Positions 54,608 through 64,000 of a DNA stretch of 64,000 nucleotides are shown here, piece by piece; position 1 is the stretch's first letter, and every line of letters starts with the position of its first letter. The stretch spans positions 2,076,001 through 2,140,000 of the forward strand of contig NC_016027.1 of assembly GCF_000182745.2 (NCBI RefSeq), given 5' to 3'. The DNA comes from Komagataeibacter medellinensis NBRC 3288 (GTDB lineage Bacteria; Pseudomonadota; Alphaproteobacteria; Acetobacterales; Acetobacteraceae). The notes below the pieces were generated by a model. The model was not told the origin of the DNA. It was given only the letters and a program-made list of their open reading frames with translations, and ran no database searches. The position numbers and the translations under genes are program-made.

Positions 54608-57373
54608 TTACTGCGGAGCTTGGGGACTGCCACTTTCGGCAGGTTTCTGTTCCGTGACGTGCGTATTGTTGCCTGAGGGAACGGCTGTCTCGGTGGGTTG
54701 TGCAGCCGGAGCGGGTGGAGTGATTGCATTCCCCGCAGGCTGCGGTGCGGGCGGCGCAGAGGGGGGCGTCGCAGGCAGAGCGGCTGCGGCTGGCGCTGCG
54801 CCATCATGCGGTTCCGGTGTTCCTGTCTGCGTGTCTGTCGATGCCGGTGTTGTCTGGATAGGGGGAGCGACAGGTGTGGCAGGTTGTGGTGGCGTGAGCG
54901 TTGGGGTCTGGGCCGGTATCTGTGTCGCGGAGGTAGGTGCACTTGCCCCCACGGTGGACATCTGCGGCAGGGCTGGGGTCGGGGCAACCGGGCGGGGCGT
55001 GAGTGTAACAGTGGGCTGGCTGTAGCGGTTCAGGACATCATTGTCGCTCTGCACGCCATAGGCGTTCATGGGCGGCAGGGGCTGGGGGGATGGCTGGTCG
55101 GCGGCCGGGTTGCGGTCCAGCACCACGCGGGTGTTCTGCGGGTAGCGGTTCATCAGGCCGAGCAGCGTGCCATTGGTCCAGCCAAAGCCGATCTGCATGG
55201 GGTATTCACCGCCACCCTTGCCGCCCTTGGGGCTGATGAAGGGATTGACCACGTCATATTTCTCCAGCAGCACGCCGGATTTTTCATACGTGCCGATTAC
55301 GCGCCCCATCCACCGCGCCGCGATGTCGCTGGCCAGGGCGTCGTAGCCATACTGGTTCAGACCCTTGACCGCCATCCACTGCAGGGGGGCCCAGCCATTG
55401 GGTGAATCCCACTGCTGCCCGCTACCCGTGCGCTCGGTGGCGATCAGGCCACCGACCTTGAGCAGGTTCTTGCGGATGGTTTCGGATACGGCCTTGGCCT
55501 GTTCTGGTGTTGCCATCTGCAGGAACAGGGGTACGGCGGTTGCACCTGAGAGGATGGAGGTCGATTCCCCCTTCTTCCAGTCATAGTCGATAAAGGCCGC
55601 GCGCCGTTCATCCCACAGCACGCGCCGGGCGGCTTCCACGCGCTCCTGCGCCAGATGGCTGTAGTGGGCGGCGGCTTCCTTGTTGCCTTTCAGTTCATAG
55701 GCGTGGGCCAGCGTCTGTTGCAGGTGCGGGATCAGGAAGTTGAGTTCCACCGTCAGCAGGTCGGTGGTGTGAATGGTGGACAGGGTATGCCCGTCGGCCA
55801 GCCAGCGTGAGGAGAAGTCCCACCCCGTTTCCGATCCCGCGCGCAGATCGCGGTAGACCTCTTCCTTCGGGCGGCCGGACTGGGCGGCAGTGGCGATGTC
55901 CTCCGGGTAGCTTTCATCGCGCGGGGTATCCATGTCATCCCAGTGGCGATTCATGATCGTGCCATCGGGCAGGCGTACCACATGGCGGTAGGCCCCACCG
56001 GGGGGGACGGAATCCTGCCCATCCATCCAGTAATCATATTCCGCCTGCAGTTCGGGCAGGAAAGTGGTGTAGGCCACCTGCCCGTCATGCATGGCCAGCA
56101 GGTCCACCATAAGCGAGAAGAACGGTACCTGCGAACGGCTGAGGTAATAGGTCCGGCTGCCGTTGGGAATGTGGCCGTAGCGGTCGATCATCGAAGCCAT
56201 GTCGCGGATCATGTCGCGCATGAGGTCGATCTTCTGGTTCTCGTACAGCCCGATCATGGTGAAGTAGCTGTCCCAGTAATACAGTTCACTGAAACGGCCA
56301 CCCGGCACCACATAGGTATAGGGCAGCGGTAGCTGGGAGGAATAGGCCACCTGCGTATCGGGCGGGCGGCTCAGCACGTCCCACATGCCGTTGATGTAGT
56401 CGCGTACGTTTTCATCGGGACTGCGCTGGTACGATACGGTCTTGCGCTCGGGCAGGGTGAAGTGCCGGGCGACGAAATCCTTCAGCGAGAAATCAGGCCG
56501 CAGCCGGGCGGTATTGTATTCCGCCATCAGGTCGGCCGGAGCCTCGTCGGGTATGGCGTCGGCCGCGGTCTTGGCGTCGGTATAGATATGGGCCTCGCCA
56601 ATGGCCTCGAACAGACCTGCCAGCACGATGGAGGGTGGCCGCAGATCCTGCGCCAGCGCCGCTGGTGCCGCCGCGTCGGACAGCAGGGCCGTAGCGGGGG
56701 GGACCGGCGTACTACCGCTGGAAACTGGTCCATCTTTGTGTATGACCTGCGCGGATTGGGTGCCCGGTGCGGGTGGCGTGGCTGGAGCGGCCTGTTCGAC
56801 ATCGGAAGGCGTGGCCGTTCCAGCATGGACGGGGGCTGGGGAAGGCGCTGCCGGTGCACCTTTATCCTGTGGCGGGACCGGGGCTGCCGGGGTGTCGGGC
56901 TGCGTTGCCGTAGTGGCTGGCGCCGTTACCGCAGGCGTTGCGGCTGCCGGGGCGGCAGGTGGCGCAGGCTGAACCTGCGGTGTTCCGGTTGTGCTCACCG
57001 CAGGCTGCGCGGGTGCGGCCTGTGGCGCTGGGGCCGGGGTCATATTCTGTGGCGCGGATGGCATGCTGCCGCTCCCCGAGAGTGGTTCGGGTGTGGGGAC
57101 GGAATAGGTCTGTTCGTCTGCATCGGCGGCAGGGACCGGAGTGGAGGGCGGCGGCGTGGCTGGAGCGGGTGCCGCTGCCGCTGCCGTTCCATCCGTATCG
57201 TGCGGTGCAGATGAGACGGACGCGGGCGTACTCGCCAGATCCGCCTGTGCGGGGGCAGACGCTGTCTGGGCCAGGGCGGGTGCGGCAGCGTACAGGAGGC
57301 TGGCCAGCACAAGCCCGGCCTGACGGGGCGCGGACCGGGACAGGGTTGAACCGCACAGGAGGGAAACTTTCAC
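54608..57373 (-). CDS. treA: Periplasmic trehalase (GH37) with Pro/Ala-rich arms
   Basis: The frame is open from 57520, but GTG 57373 directly starts a signal peptide (RQAGLVLASLLYAAAPALAQ). A 200-residue Pro/Ala/Thr arm precedes the GH37 domain, which carries the signatures PGGRFSELYYWDSYF and QWDSPNGWAPLQW, the catalytic Asp of ETGWDFSSRW and the Glu in LLEKYD. A second Pro-rich arm of about 110 residues ends the protein. It splits trehalose to two glucose in the periplasm. The chain is far longer than the usual roughly 550-residue trehalase. Confidence 0.88.
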   Translation of the reverse strand: MKVSLLCGSTLSRSAPRQAGLVLASLLYAAAPALAQTASAPAQADLASTPASVSSAPHDTDGTAAAAAPAPATPPPSTPVPAADADEQTYSVPTPEPLSGSGSMPSAPQNMTPAPAPQAAPAQPAVSTTGTPQVQPAPPAAPAAATPAVTAPATTATQPDTPAAPVPPQDKGAPAAPSPAPVHAGTATPSDVEQAAPATPPAPGTQSAQVIHKDGPVSSGSTPVPPATALLSDAAAPAALAQDLRPPSIVLAGLFEAIGEAHIYTDAKTAADAIPDEAPADLMAEYNTARLRPDFSLKDFVARHFTLPERKTVSYQRSPDENVRDYINGMWDVLSRPPDTQVAYSSQLPLPYTYVVPGGRFSELYYWDSYFTMIGLYENQKIDLMRDMIRDMASMIDRYGHIPNGSRTYYLSRSQVPFFSLMVDLLAMHDGQVAYTTFLPELQAEYDYWMDGQDSVPPGGAYRHVVRLPDGTIMNRHWDDMDTPRDESYPEDIATAAQSGRPKEEVYRDLRAGSETGWDFSSRWLADGHTLSTIHTTDLLTVELNFLIPHLQQTLAHAYELKGNKEAAAHYSHLAQERVEAARRVLWDERRAAFIDYDWKKGESTSILSGATAVPLFLQMATPEQAKAVSETIRKNLLKVGGLIATERTGSGQQWDSPNGWAPLQWMAVKGLNQYGYDALASDIAARWMGRVIGTYEKSGVLLEKYDVVNPFISPKGGKGGGEYPMQIGFGWTNGTLLGLMNRYPQNTRVVLDRNPAADQPSPQPLPPMNAYGVQSDNDVLNRYSQPTVTLTPRPVAPTPALPQMSTVGASAPTSATQIPAQTPTLTPPQPATPVAPPIQTTPASTDTQTGTPEPHDGAAPAAAALPATPPSAPPAPQPAGNAITPPAPAAQPTETAVPSGNNTHVTEQKPAESGSPQAPQ

Positions 57374-57613
57374 GAGACGCCATTTCTCCGAACAATGAAA
57401 ACCTGAGCTTTGCACAATGCCCTGCCTTGGTCTGGTATCACAAAGGGAAACCGTGCGGATGGAGGGAAGTTCATTTTCAGGCATGGTGGCTGTCATGAAC
57501 AGGCACCAGCTTTCCACCATGGGCTGAAACCAGCTATGGTGGGTGCCCTTTTGGGCCTACATGGGCCGAATGGTCGTGTTTTTTCCTGTTCCGTTAACCG
57601 GAGTCGCCACTTC

Positions 57614-59074
57614 ATGCCCTCATCCCTTCAGGGTCTTACCCCGCTGGCTGCAACCGATGCCCTGTTCTTTGAACGCGCCGGTGTCCGCCTTGGTCGCCCG
57701 GATGCCGAGCGCCTGGTCAACCAGGCGCTTACGGGCATGGATGATGGCGAGCTTTTCTTGGAATATCGTGAAAGCGAGGCGATTTCCCTTGATGAAGGCG
57801 TGATCCGCTCCGCAACCTTCGATACGTCATCCGGCTTTGGTCTGCGTGCCGTGCTGGAGGAGGAAACCGGCTTCGCCCATTCCGATGAAATCAGTGAAAA
57901 TGCGATCCGCCGCGCGGCCGAGACCGTAACCCAGATCCGCGCCGGGCGCAGCGGCACGCTGGCTGCTGGCCCGCGCGCGACCAACCACCGCCTGTATCCT
58001 GACATCAACCCGCTGGGGGAGGGCACGTTTGCCTCCCGCGCGGCCATGCTGTCCGAGCTTGATGCCTATGCCCGTGCGCGTGACCCGCGCGTGGTGCAGG
58101 TCATGGCATCGCTTTCGGCGGAATGGCAGGCCGTGCAGATTATCCGCCCCGATGGCCAGCGCATGGCCGATATCCGCCCGCTGGTACGCATGAACGTATC
58201 GGTGGTGGTGGAGCACGACGGGCGGCGCGAAAGTGGTGGCCATGGACTGGGCGGGCGTTATGCCTATACCCGCCTATTGGCGCCACAGGTGTGGCAGGGC
58301 GCGGTGGACGAGGCCCTGCGTATGGCACTGGTCAACCTGGAAGCCCGGCCAGCCCCTGCGGGTGAGATGGAAGTGGTGTTGGGGGCCGGGTGGCCCGGCA
58401 TCCTGTTGCATGAGGCCGTGGGTCACGGGCTGGAGGGTGATTTCAACCGCAAGGGCACCTCGGCCTTTGCCGGGCTGATGGGCAAGCGCGTGGCAGCAGC
58501 AGGTGTGACCGTGGTGGATGACGGCACCCTGCCTGAACGCCGGGGCAGCCTGACCATTGATGATGAGGGCACGCCGACCAGCCGCACCGTGATGATTGAG
58601 GATGGCATCCTGACCGGCTACCTGCAGGACCGGCTCAATGCCCGGCTGATGGGAGTGCCGACCACGGGCAACGGGCGGCGGCAGTCCTATGCCCATGCGC
58701 CCATGCCGCGCATGACCAACACCATTATGCTGGGTGGGGACGCCACGACCGAGGACATGATCCGCAGCACGAAGCGCGGGCTGTACGCGGTCAATTTTGG
58801 TGGCGGGCAGGTCGATATCACGTCGGGCAAGTTCGTGTTTGCCGCGTCCGAAGCCTACATGATCGAGGATGGAAAGGTCACATATCCCGTGCGTGGCGCC
58901 ACCCTGATCGGCAATGGCGCGGATGCCATGACCAAGGTCACCATGATTGGGGGCGAACCCGCACTGGACCCCGGCATAGGCACCTGTGGCAAGTCGGGAC
59001 AGGGGGTGCCGGTGGGTGTTGGCCAGCCTACGCTCAAGATGACCGGCCTGACTGTGGGTGGTACGGGCGGTTGA
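57614..59074 (+). CDS. tldD: Metalloprotease TldD
   Basis: The 486-residue start is ATG 57614 (MPSSLQGLTPLAATD); the longer frame is unrelated. The HExxxH motif is HEAVGHGLEGDF, followed by the family's C-terminal GGGQVDITSGKFVFA segment. TldD works with TldE/PmbA on small peptides or modified peptide precursors. It is divergent from the trehalase gene. A tldE/pmbA gene is not in the window. Confidence 0.94.
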   Translation: MPSSLQGLTPLAATDALFFERAGVRLGRPDAERLVNQALTGMDDGELFLEYRESEAISLDEGVIRSATFDTSSGFGLRAVLEEETGFAHSDEISENAIRRAAETVTQIRAGRSGTLAAGPRATNHRLYPDINPLGEGTFASRAAMLSELDAYARARDPRVVQVMASLSAEWQAVQIIRPDGQRMADIRPLVRMNVSVVVEHDGRRESGGHGLGGRYAYTRLLAPQVWQGAVDEALRMALVNLEARPAPAGEMEVVLGAGWPGILLHEAVGHGLEGDFNRKGTSAFAGLMGKRVAAAGVTVVDDGTLPERRGSLTIDDEGTPTSRTVMIEDGILTGYLQDRLNARLMGVPTTGNGRRQSYAHAPMPRMTNTIMLGGDATTEDMIRSTKRGLYAVNFGGGQVDITSGKFVFAASEAYMIEDGKVTYPVRGATLIGNGADAMTKVTMIGGEPALDPGIGTCGKSGQGVPVGVGQPTLKMTGLTVGGTGG

Positions 59075-59095
59075 GCCATGAAAAATAAGGAATAA

Positions 59096-59172
59096 AAGTT
59101 TTCGGGTGCCGCCTTTTTTTAAAAGGCGGCGTTCTTTGAAGCTTTTTGGGAAAAAGCTTCACCAAAAACGTC
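59096..59172. repeat. 79-bp palindromic intergenic repeat, copy 3
   Basis: GTTTTCGGGTGCCGCC, AAAAGGCGGCGTTC and GAAGCTTTTTGGGAAAAAGCTTC are followed by ACCAAAAACG. It fills the gap between tldD and convergent pdxJ and contains hairpins that could serve as terminators in both directions. Confidence 0.75.
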
Positions 59173-59174
59173 TC

Positions 59175-59921
59175 TTACTTTCGTGCGGCGGCAATCACAT
59201 CCTTCATGTGGTGGATGACTGCGGGCAACCCATCAAAGATGGCCTGACCGATCAGGAAATGCCCGATATTCAGTTCCATCACCTGTGGCAGGGCGGCGAC
59301 CGGGCTGACATTCGCATAGGTCAGGCCATGGCCCGCATGAACCTCCAGCCCGCAGCGTGCCGCGTGGTCCGCCCCCGTGGTCAGGCGGCCGAGTTCCACG
59401 GCGCGCGCGGTGTCATCCACTGCATCGGCATAGGCACCAGTGTGCAGTTCCACCACGGCGGCCCCCAGTTGCGCTGCGGATTCGATCTGCGCGGCATCAG
59501 GGTCGATAAACAGCGAGACCCGGATTCCCGCATCCCGCATGCGGGCAATGCGCGGCGCAAGGCTGGCTACCTGCCCGCGCACGTCAAGCCCGCCCTCGGT
59601 CGTGACTTCCTGCCGCCGCTCGGGCACCAGGCAGCAGGCATGCGGGCGCAGGCGGGTGGCGATGGCGGTCATTTCTTCGGTAGCCGCCATTTCCATGTTC
59701 AGTGGAATGGCCAGTTCCGCGCGCAGGCGCTCAAGGTCGGTATCGCGGATGTGGCGGCGGTCCTCACGCAAATGGGCGGTAATGCCATCCGCCCCGGATT
59801 TCTGGGCCAGCAATGCCGCCAGTACCGGATCGGGATGCGGGCCGCCCCGTGCGTTGCGCACGGTGGCAACATGGTCGATGTTCACGCCCAGCCGGATCGG
59901 GATGGAGGAGGAAGCGCTCAT
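59175..59921 (-). CDS. pdxJ: Pyridoxine 5'-phosphate synthase
   Basis: The 248-residue PdxJ barrel has [54 protein letters not shown] and the C-terminal [10 protein letters not shown]. It joins DXP with 3-amino-2-oxopropyl phosphate to make PNP, in the DXP-dependent vitamin B6 route. It overlaps pdxA and is the last of the operon. Confidence 0.97.
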   Translation of the reverse strand: MSASSSIPIRLGVNIDHVATVRNARGGPHPDPVLAALLAQKSGADGITAHLREDRRHIRDTDLERLRAELAIPLNMEMAATEEMTAIATRLRPHACCLVPERRQEVTTEGGLDVRGQVASLAPRIARMRDAGIRVSLFIDPDAAQIESAAQLGAAVVELHTGAYADAVDDTARAVELGRLTTGADHAARCGLEVHAGHGLTYANVSPVAALPQVMELNIGHFLIGQAIFDGLPAVIHHMKDVIAAARK

Positions 59922-60907
59922 GTCTGGTTCCTGTGTTGGGCCATCTGCCGTGCCATATCCAGGGCGGCCACAAGGCTGGCCGGGTCGGCCACGCCGCGCC
60001 CGGCTATGTCAAAGGCAGTGCCGTGATCGGGTGATGTGCGGATGATCGGCAGCCCCAGCGTGGTATTGACCCCGTTTGCCATGTCGATGGTCTTGAGCGG
60101 GATCAGCGCTTGGTCATGGTACATGCACATCGCTACATCGTAGCGCGCGCGGGCAGGGGGCGTGAACATGGTGTCCGGTGGCCAGGGGCCGGTGATATCC
60201 ATGCCTTCGGCACGCAGGGTCTTCATGGCGGGGATGATGATCGTCTGCTCCTCCGTGCCCATACTGCCATCCTCGCCCGCATGCGGGTTCAGCCCGGCCA
60301 TGGCGATGCGCGGGGCCGCAATGCCAAAATCCCGGATCAGGGCGGCATGGGTGGTACGGGTGGCGGTCATGATGCCCTCGGTCGTGAGTTCATCCAGCGC
60401 ACGCCGCAGGCCGACATGGATGGTGATGGGCACCACGCGCAGTTCGGGGCAGGCCAGCATCATAACCTCGCGCCCCGGCACGTTGCACAATGCGGCAAGG
60501 TATTCGGTATGGCCGGGATAGGCGAAACCCGCTTTCTTCAGCACGATCTTGCTGATCGGGTTGGTCACCACAGCCCCTGCCTGCCCGTTGCGCGCCAGTT
60601 CCACCGCTCGTGCGATGGATGTGGTGATGGCGCCAGCATTGCGGCTGTCCGGTTCCCCGGCAATGGCCGGGGCGGCAAGGGGGATTGGTAGCACAGGCAC
60701 CGCATGGGCAAACACATCCGCCGTCTGTCCGATGGTATCAATCTCACGCACCGGCACGCCAGAGCGCGCGATCAGCGCCGCATCGCCCAGCACGGCAAAG
60801 CGCAGACTGCTTTCGTGTAGGCTGCGCCACGCACCTGCCGTGATTTCCGGCCCGATCCCCGCCGGGTCCCCCATGGTCAGGGCAAGGGGACGGCTTTCCT
60901 CAGCCAT
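59918..60907 (-). CDS. pdxA: 4-hydroxythreonine-4-phosphate dehydrogenase
   Basis: The 329 residues start with [17 protein letters not shown], and show VTNPISK, the zinc-binding YPGHTEYLA and [12 protein letters not shown], and the C-terminal [17 protein letters not shown]. It oxidises 4-phosphohydroxy-threonine for PNP synthesis by PdxJ. It overlaps pdxJ by four bases and the M20 peptidase gene by eight, so translation is coupled. Confidence 0.97.
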   Translation of the reverse strand: MAEESRPLALTMGDPAGIGPEITAGAWRSLHESSLRFAVLGDAALIARSGVPVREIDTIGQTADVFAHAVPVLPIPLAAPAIAGEPDSRNAGAITTSIARAVELARNGQAGAVVTNPISKIVLKKAGFAYPGHTEYLAALCNVPGREVMMLACPELRVVPITIHVGLRRALDELTTEGIMTATRTTHAALIRDFGIAAPRIAMAGLNPHAGEDGSMGTEEQTIIIPAMKTLRAEGMDITGPWPPDTMFTPPARARYDVAMCMYHDQALIPLKTIDMANGVNTTLGLPIIRTSPDHGTAFDIAGRGVADPASLVAALDMARQMAQHRNQT

Positions 60908-62303
60908 CCTTGCGCGCCATGGCGTGCAGGATGCGGACCCATGAGCGCATGCCCTTGTGGAAGGAAGTCAGCTCATATTTTTCGTTGGGGGAATGGGCGC
61001 GGTCGTCATCCAGCGCAAAACCCACCAGCAGGGCGGGCATGCCCAGTATGCGCTGCATGTCGCCCGCCACCGGGATCGAGCCGCCACAGCCGATGGTCAC
61101 GGCCGGGGTATCCCATTCCGCGCTCAGTGCGCGCAGTGTTGGTTGTAGTCCGAAGGCATCATTGGGCAGCGCGCTGGCGGTCGAGCCGCCACAGGGGGTA
61201 AAGGTCACCGTGCAGTCATCGGGCAGCATGGCGCGCACATGGGCACAGAAAGCCTGCCGGATATGAACGGGGTCCTGCCCCGCCACCAGCCGGAACGAGA
61301 CCTTGGCCACCGCCTCGCCCGGCAGTACGGTCTTGAACCCTTCGCCGGTATAGCCGCTGGAAATGCCGTTGATCTCGAAGCTGGGGCGGCACCATGTCTG
61401 TTCGATGGCGGTGTAGCCTTTCTCGCCCGCTGGGACGGACAGCCCGACCTCACCCAGGAAGGTCGCGTCATCAGGTGCAATTTCGCGCCAGCGCGCGCGC
61501 AGGGCGGGAGCAGGCTCTTCCACGCCCGCGTAAAAGCCGGGCAGTACGACACGGCCGTCCCCATCGCGGATGGAGGACAGGATGCTGCACAGCAGTTCCG
61601 CCGGGTTGCGCGCAGCATTGCCGTATACGCCTGAATGCAGGTCGCGGGTTGCACAGCGCAGGTGGATTTCCTCGCCCAGCATGCCGCGCAGCGTGGTGGT
61701 TACGGCGGGTACGCCGGGCAGCATGGCGGTGTCGCAGATCAGTCCCACATCGGCGCGCAGTTCATCCCGGTGGCTGTCCATGAAGGGGACAAGGCTTGGG
61801 CCGCCGCATTCTTCCTCGCCCTCGATCAGCAGCGAGATATGCACCGGAAGCGTGCCCGTGGTGGCGCGGATGGCGCGGATGGCCTCGATGAAGGTCATCA
61901 CCTGACCCTTGTCGTCCGATGCGCCGCGCGCCACGATGCGCGTGGTGCCATCAGCACCCGTTACCAGCTTCGGCTCGAACGGGCCGCTCTCCCACAGGTT
62001 CAGCGGATCGACAGGCTGGACATCGTAATGGCCATAGAACAGCACATGTGGCCCTTCGGGGGGCGTGCGGTCATGGGCAACCAGAATGGGGTGGCCGGGT
62101 GTTGCATGCAGCGTTACGTCAAACCCGAGTTCATCGAGTTGCGCATGCAGCCATTCCGCTGCCCGCCTGCAGTCATCTGCATGTTCGGGCTGGGTGGAAA
62201 TGCTGGGAATGCGCAGGAAGGCAAACAGCCGTTCCAGCGCTGCATCAAGTGTGCGGTCCGCCTGTTCCAGAACGGGAGAAAGGGAAGGGGGGATACTGGT
62301 CAT
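60900..62303 (-). CDS. M20-family dipeptidase/metallohydrolase
   Basis: The start is ATG 62303 ([16 protein letters not shown]); 467 residues. Metal-site motifs are [35 protein letters not shown] and the later CGGSIP and HSPNEKYE. The dimerisation domain with [14 protein letters not shown] is inserted. It is the CNDP-like dipeptidase subgroup, cleaving dipeptides or acylated amino acids. It is the first gene in the unit with pdxA and pdxJ; the link to vitamin B6 is by position only. Confidence 0.9.
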   Translation of the reverse strand: MTSIPPSLSPVLEQADRTLDAALERLFAFLRIPSISTQPEHADDCRRAAEWLHAQLDELGFDVTLHATPGHPILVAHDRTPPEGPHVLFYGHYDVQPVDPLNLWESGPFEPKLVTGADGTTRIVARGASDDKGQVMTFIEAIRAIRATTGTLPVHISLLIEGEEECGGPSLVPFMDSHRDELRADVGLICDTAMLPGVPAVTTTLRGMLGEEIHLRCATRDLHSGVYGNAARNPAELLCSILSSIRDGDGRVVLPGFYAGVEEPAPALRARWREIAPDDATFLGEVGLSVPAGEKGYTAIEQTWCRPSFEINGISSGYTGEGFKTVLPGEAVAKVSFRLVAGQDPVHIRQAFCAHVRAMLPDDCTVTFTPCGGSTASALPNDAFGLQPTLRALSAEWDTPAVTIGCGGSIPVAGDMQRILGMPALLVGFALDDDRAHSPNEKYELTSFHKGMRSWVRILHAMARKDG

Positions 62304-62697
62304 GCATTCTCCGTCATGTGACAGGCATCGGGCGGCCCGGATGGGATGAAAGGGATTTTGCCTGTTATGAAGCCAAAAGCAACGTGTCCCTGCGGGGCAC
62401 GAAACTGGTTTGAGGAATATGCCTGCGTTTTGATGGGATAGGTCCACGCCGTACAGTCAGATCATGACCGGCCATGCAAAAGAATGTACGGAACATGCCA
62501 GCTCCTTACTTTTATTGATGACGATCAGGAAGACCTGAAGCCATTGTACAGTGAATATGGGGTCGTCTACCCATGTCCTGCACTGCCCTGAAGCGGATAT
62601 TGTGGTATTTGATCAGCAGATTTAGGATGCAATGATCCTGCCTGCTGCCGCAGTGAGTTTTCCATAAAACTACGGATGGTGTGCAACGCCCGCGTGC
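62304..62697. other. 394-base gap
   Basis: It probably holds the promoter of the M20-pdxA-pdxJ unit, but I see no clear -35/-10 pair, RNA or gene. Confidence 0.4.
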
Positions 62698-62982
62698 TCA
62701 GCTCTGCCCGTGCAGGAACCCCAGCGCGGGCAGTGGCCGCCATGCGCGCGGCAGGTCCGCGCGGCGGTAGGGGCGGATAGTGTAATGGGGGATCGCAGTT
62801 TCATTGCGTTCAAGAAAATTGCGGTAGGCCGCGACCTGGCGGTTGCGCCATTCGCAATCCGCCTGGGCGGCGGTACGGGTGGGATAGATGCTGGCGATGC
62901 GCGTTTCGCGCCCGGTGGAAGTCACGACCGCCCATGATTCATCATGCCGCGCAGTGGTCCGGAATGCGACAACCTTGCCCAT
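62698..62982 (-). CDS. Hypothetical protein, 94 aa
   Basis: The frame starts with ATG 62982 and has an alpha/beta look (GKVVAFRTTARHDESWAVVTS, then RETRIASIYPTRTAAQADCEWRNRQ). It has no membrane segment. I do not recognise the family. The GC content is like its neighbours, and it stands divergent from the LapA-like gene. Confidence 0.6.
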   Translation of the reverse strand: MGKVVAFRTTARHDESWAVVTSTGRETRIASIYPTRTAAQADCEWRNRQVAAYRNFLERNETAIPHYTIRPYRRADLPRAWRPLPALGFLHGQS

Positions 62983-63113
62983 CTGCTTTGCCCCTGTTCC
63001 AGTTTACGGTAGCGTTCATGCAGGCAAGCATGGTCGTGGTCTGCAGTGCAAGCAGCGCGCTGATGAATTGATTTTCTTGCAGGTGTCCGTTGTTGGGGGT
63101 AGGGAACAGGATC

Positions 63114-63536
63114 ATGATACGTCTTTTCATTACCCTGCCCGTGATCGTGGCACTGATCATTTTCGCGGCCTGCAATCAGGCGCCGGTGGAACTGTCATGG
63201 CTGCAGTGGAAATGGACGTCATCGCCCGGCGTGCTGGCCCTGCTGGTGGCCGCCCTGTTCTATGCCACCGGGTCAGCCAGTGTATGGATCGTGGTGCTGC
63301 GTCAGATGCGTCGTGCCCGCCGGGCTGAACAGGAACTGCGCGCCCTGCGCGCCAGCCTGCCAGCGGATGATGCTGCCGTTGCCCGCCCGGTAGGTCTGGC
63401 TTCCGCCCCGACCAGTTCCCCCATGGTGCAGGCCTATGCGGCGGCCCAGCCCGTAGCAGTGCACTCGCCCCCGGCTGCCGCAGGCACGGCTATGACCGAA
63501 GCCCCCCCTACACCGGAACGCCCTTCGGAATCCTGA
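63114..63536 (+). CDS. LapA-domain membrane protein
   Basis: The 140-residue protein starts at ATG 63114, after GGAACAGG. Two membrane segments (about 4-20 and 38-60) flank a short periplasmic loop (NQAPVELSWLQW), followed by a basic and then Pro/Ala-rich cytoplasmic tail. The two-segment pattern matches LapA/YciS, a factor of LPS assembly. In other bacteria lapA lies next to pyrF, as here. Confidence 0.78.
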   Translation: MIRLFITLPVIVALIIFAACNQAPVELSWLQWKWTSSPGVLALLVAALFYATGSASVWIVVLRQMRRARRAEQELRALRASLPADDAAVARPVGLASAPTSSPMVQAYAAAQPVAVHSPPAAAGTAMTEAPPTPERPSES

Positions 63537-63588
63537 ACCCTTCCGGTCGCCCTGCCACAACCTGCTGTCTGTTTCTGGAGTACCGCCA

Positions 63589-64000
63589 ATGCGTGGACGG
63601 TCCACCCGCCTGATTGTTGCCCTCGATACCAAGGACACGGCGCAGGCCGAGGTCCTGCGGCATGTAACTGCCCCTTATGTCGGGGCGGTCAAGCTGGGGC
63701 TGGAGTTCACTTATGCAAGCGGGCTGGAGGCGGTGCGCGCGGTGGCAGGGGACAGTCCGCTGTTCCTTGACCTGAAACTGCATGATATTCCCAACACCGT
63801 GGCTTCCGCCATTGGTAGCCTTGCTGCGGTCCGACCCGCCATGCTGACCATTCATGCATCGGGTGGTCGCGCCATGATCGCGGCGGCACGAGCGGCAGTG
63901 GATGCAACCTTTCCGGCACAGGCCCGGCCGTTGCTGCTGGGTGTGACGGTGCTGACCAGCATGGATGAAGCGGCCCTGCATGAAACAGGCGTTGCGGGCA
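63589..64000 (+). CDS. pyrF: Orotidine 5'-phosphate decarboxylase, 3' end outside window
   Basis: ATG 63589 follows CTGGAG. The visible 137 residues have RLIVALDTKD (first Asp), GAVKLGLEF, FLDLKLHDIPNTV with the catalytic Lys/Asp pair, and TIHASGG. PyrF makes UMP. The gene runs off the window. It is 50 bases after the LapA-domain gene, with which it is probably co-transcribed. Confidence 0.95.
   Translation, partial: MRGRSTRLIVALDTKDTAQAEVLRHVTAPYVGAVKLGLEFTYASGLEAVRAVAGDSPLFLDLKLHDIPNTVASAIGSLAAVRPAMLTIHASGGRAMIAAARAAVDATFPAQARPLLLGVTVLTSMDEAALHETGVAG

Noticed and set aside
57410-57613. N-terminal extension of tldD (68 residues)
   Set aside because: No similarity to TldD and it overlaps the trehalase 5' region.
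59106-60026. 306-residue plus-strand frame over pdxJ
   Set aside because: Opposes a canonical pdxJ; no motif.

Overview
The window reads as chromosomal DNA of an acetic acid bacterium (Acetobacteraceae, probably Komagataeibacter/Gluconacetobacter). The evidence is the GC-rich core genes with alphaproteobacterial order (rho, mnmE, mnmG, rsmG, parA, parB), IS1031-like and IS1452-like insertion sequences typical of acetic acid bacteria, and the DXP-type vitamin B6 genes. The genus is an inference; no rRNA is present.

Bases 1-22,840 are an AT-richer accessory region: a capsule/exopolysaccharide locus broken up by insertion sequences. The polysaccharide genes are a CatB-like acetyltransferase (cut by the window edge), a DXD-type glycosyltransferase, galE, an AGE-family epimerase, and an ABC-type capsule exporter (kpsT, kpsE, kpsD and, across a 1.7-kb block of IS relics, kpsM). 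Between them lies a nest of mobile DNA: three 1.29-kb IS5-family elements (called ISa here), two identical-looking 1411-bp IS701-family elements (ISb), three IS1031-like elements (ISc), an IS427-type element, an IS903-like element (ISe), and remnants of IS1182-, IS3- and IS5-type elements. ISb and ISc are joined in the same way twice, in opposite orientation, forming a long inverted repeat.

Bases 23,000-64,000 are ordinary GC-rich core genome. rho has its own promoter and terminator. The origin-type cluster mnmE-mnmG-rsmG-parA-parB carries two perfect 16-bp parS sites inside mnmE and rsmG. After tRNA-Lys come a C26 glutamine-hydrolase-like gene, an RluB-type synthase, rsmD, ftsK, an RluA-type synthase, a 701-residue PLP-fold protein and a histidine-phosphatase-like protein with an FtsK-gamma winged helix at its C-terminus. 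Then follow tadA, a DegP-type protease, folD with a short MetF-like partner, a Nudix hydrolase, an MFS transporter, a LOG-family protein and tRNA-Pro.

Bases 48,565-54,434 encode a dolichol-phosphate-mannose-synthase-like enzyme and three polytopic GT-C-like glycosyltransferases, probably one lipid-linked glycosylation pathway. The last 10 kb carries a periplasmic trehalase with long Pro/Ala arms, tldD, an M20 peptidase-pdxA-pdxJ operon, two small genes and the start of pyrF. A roughly 79-bp palindromic repeat occurs three times downstream of genes (24.6, 43.6 and 59.1 kb).

The most unusual item is the phosphatase/FtsK-gamma fusion three genes downstream of ftsK.
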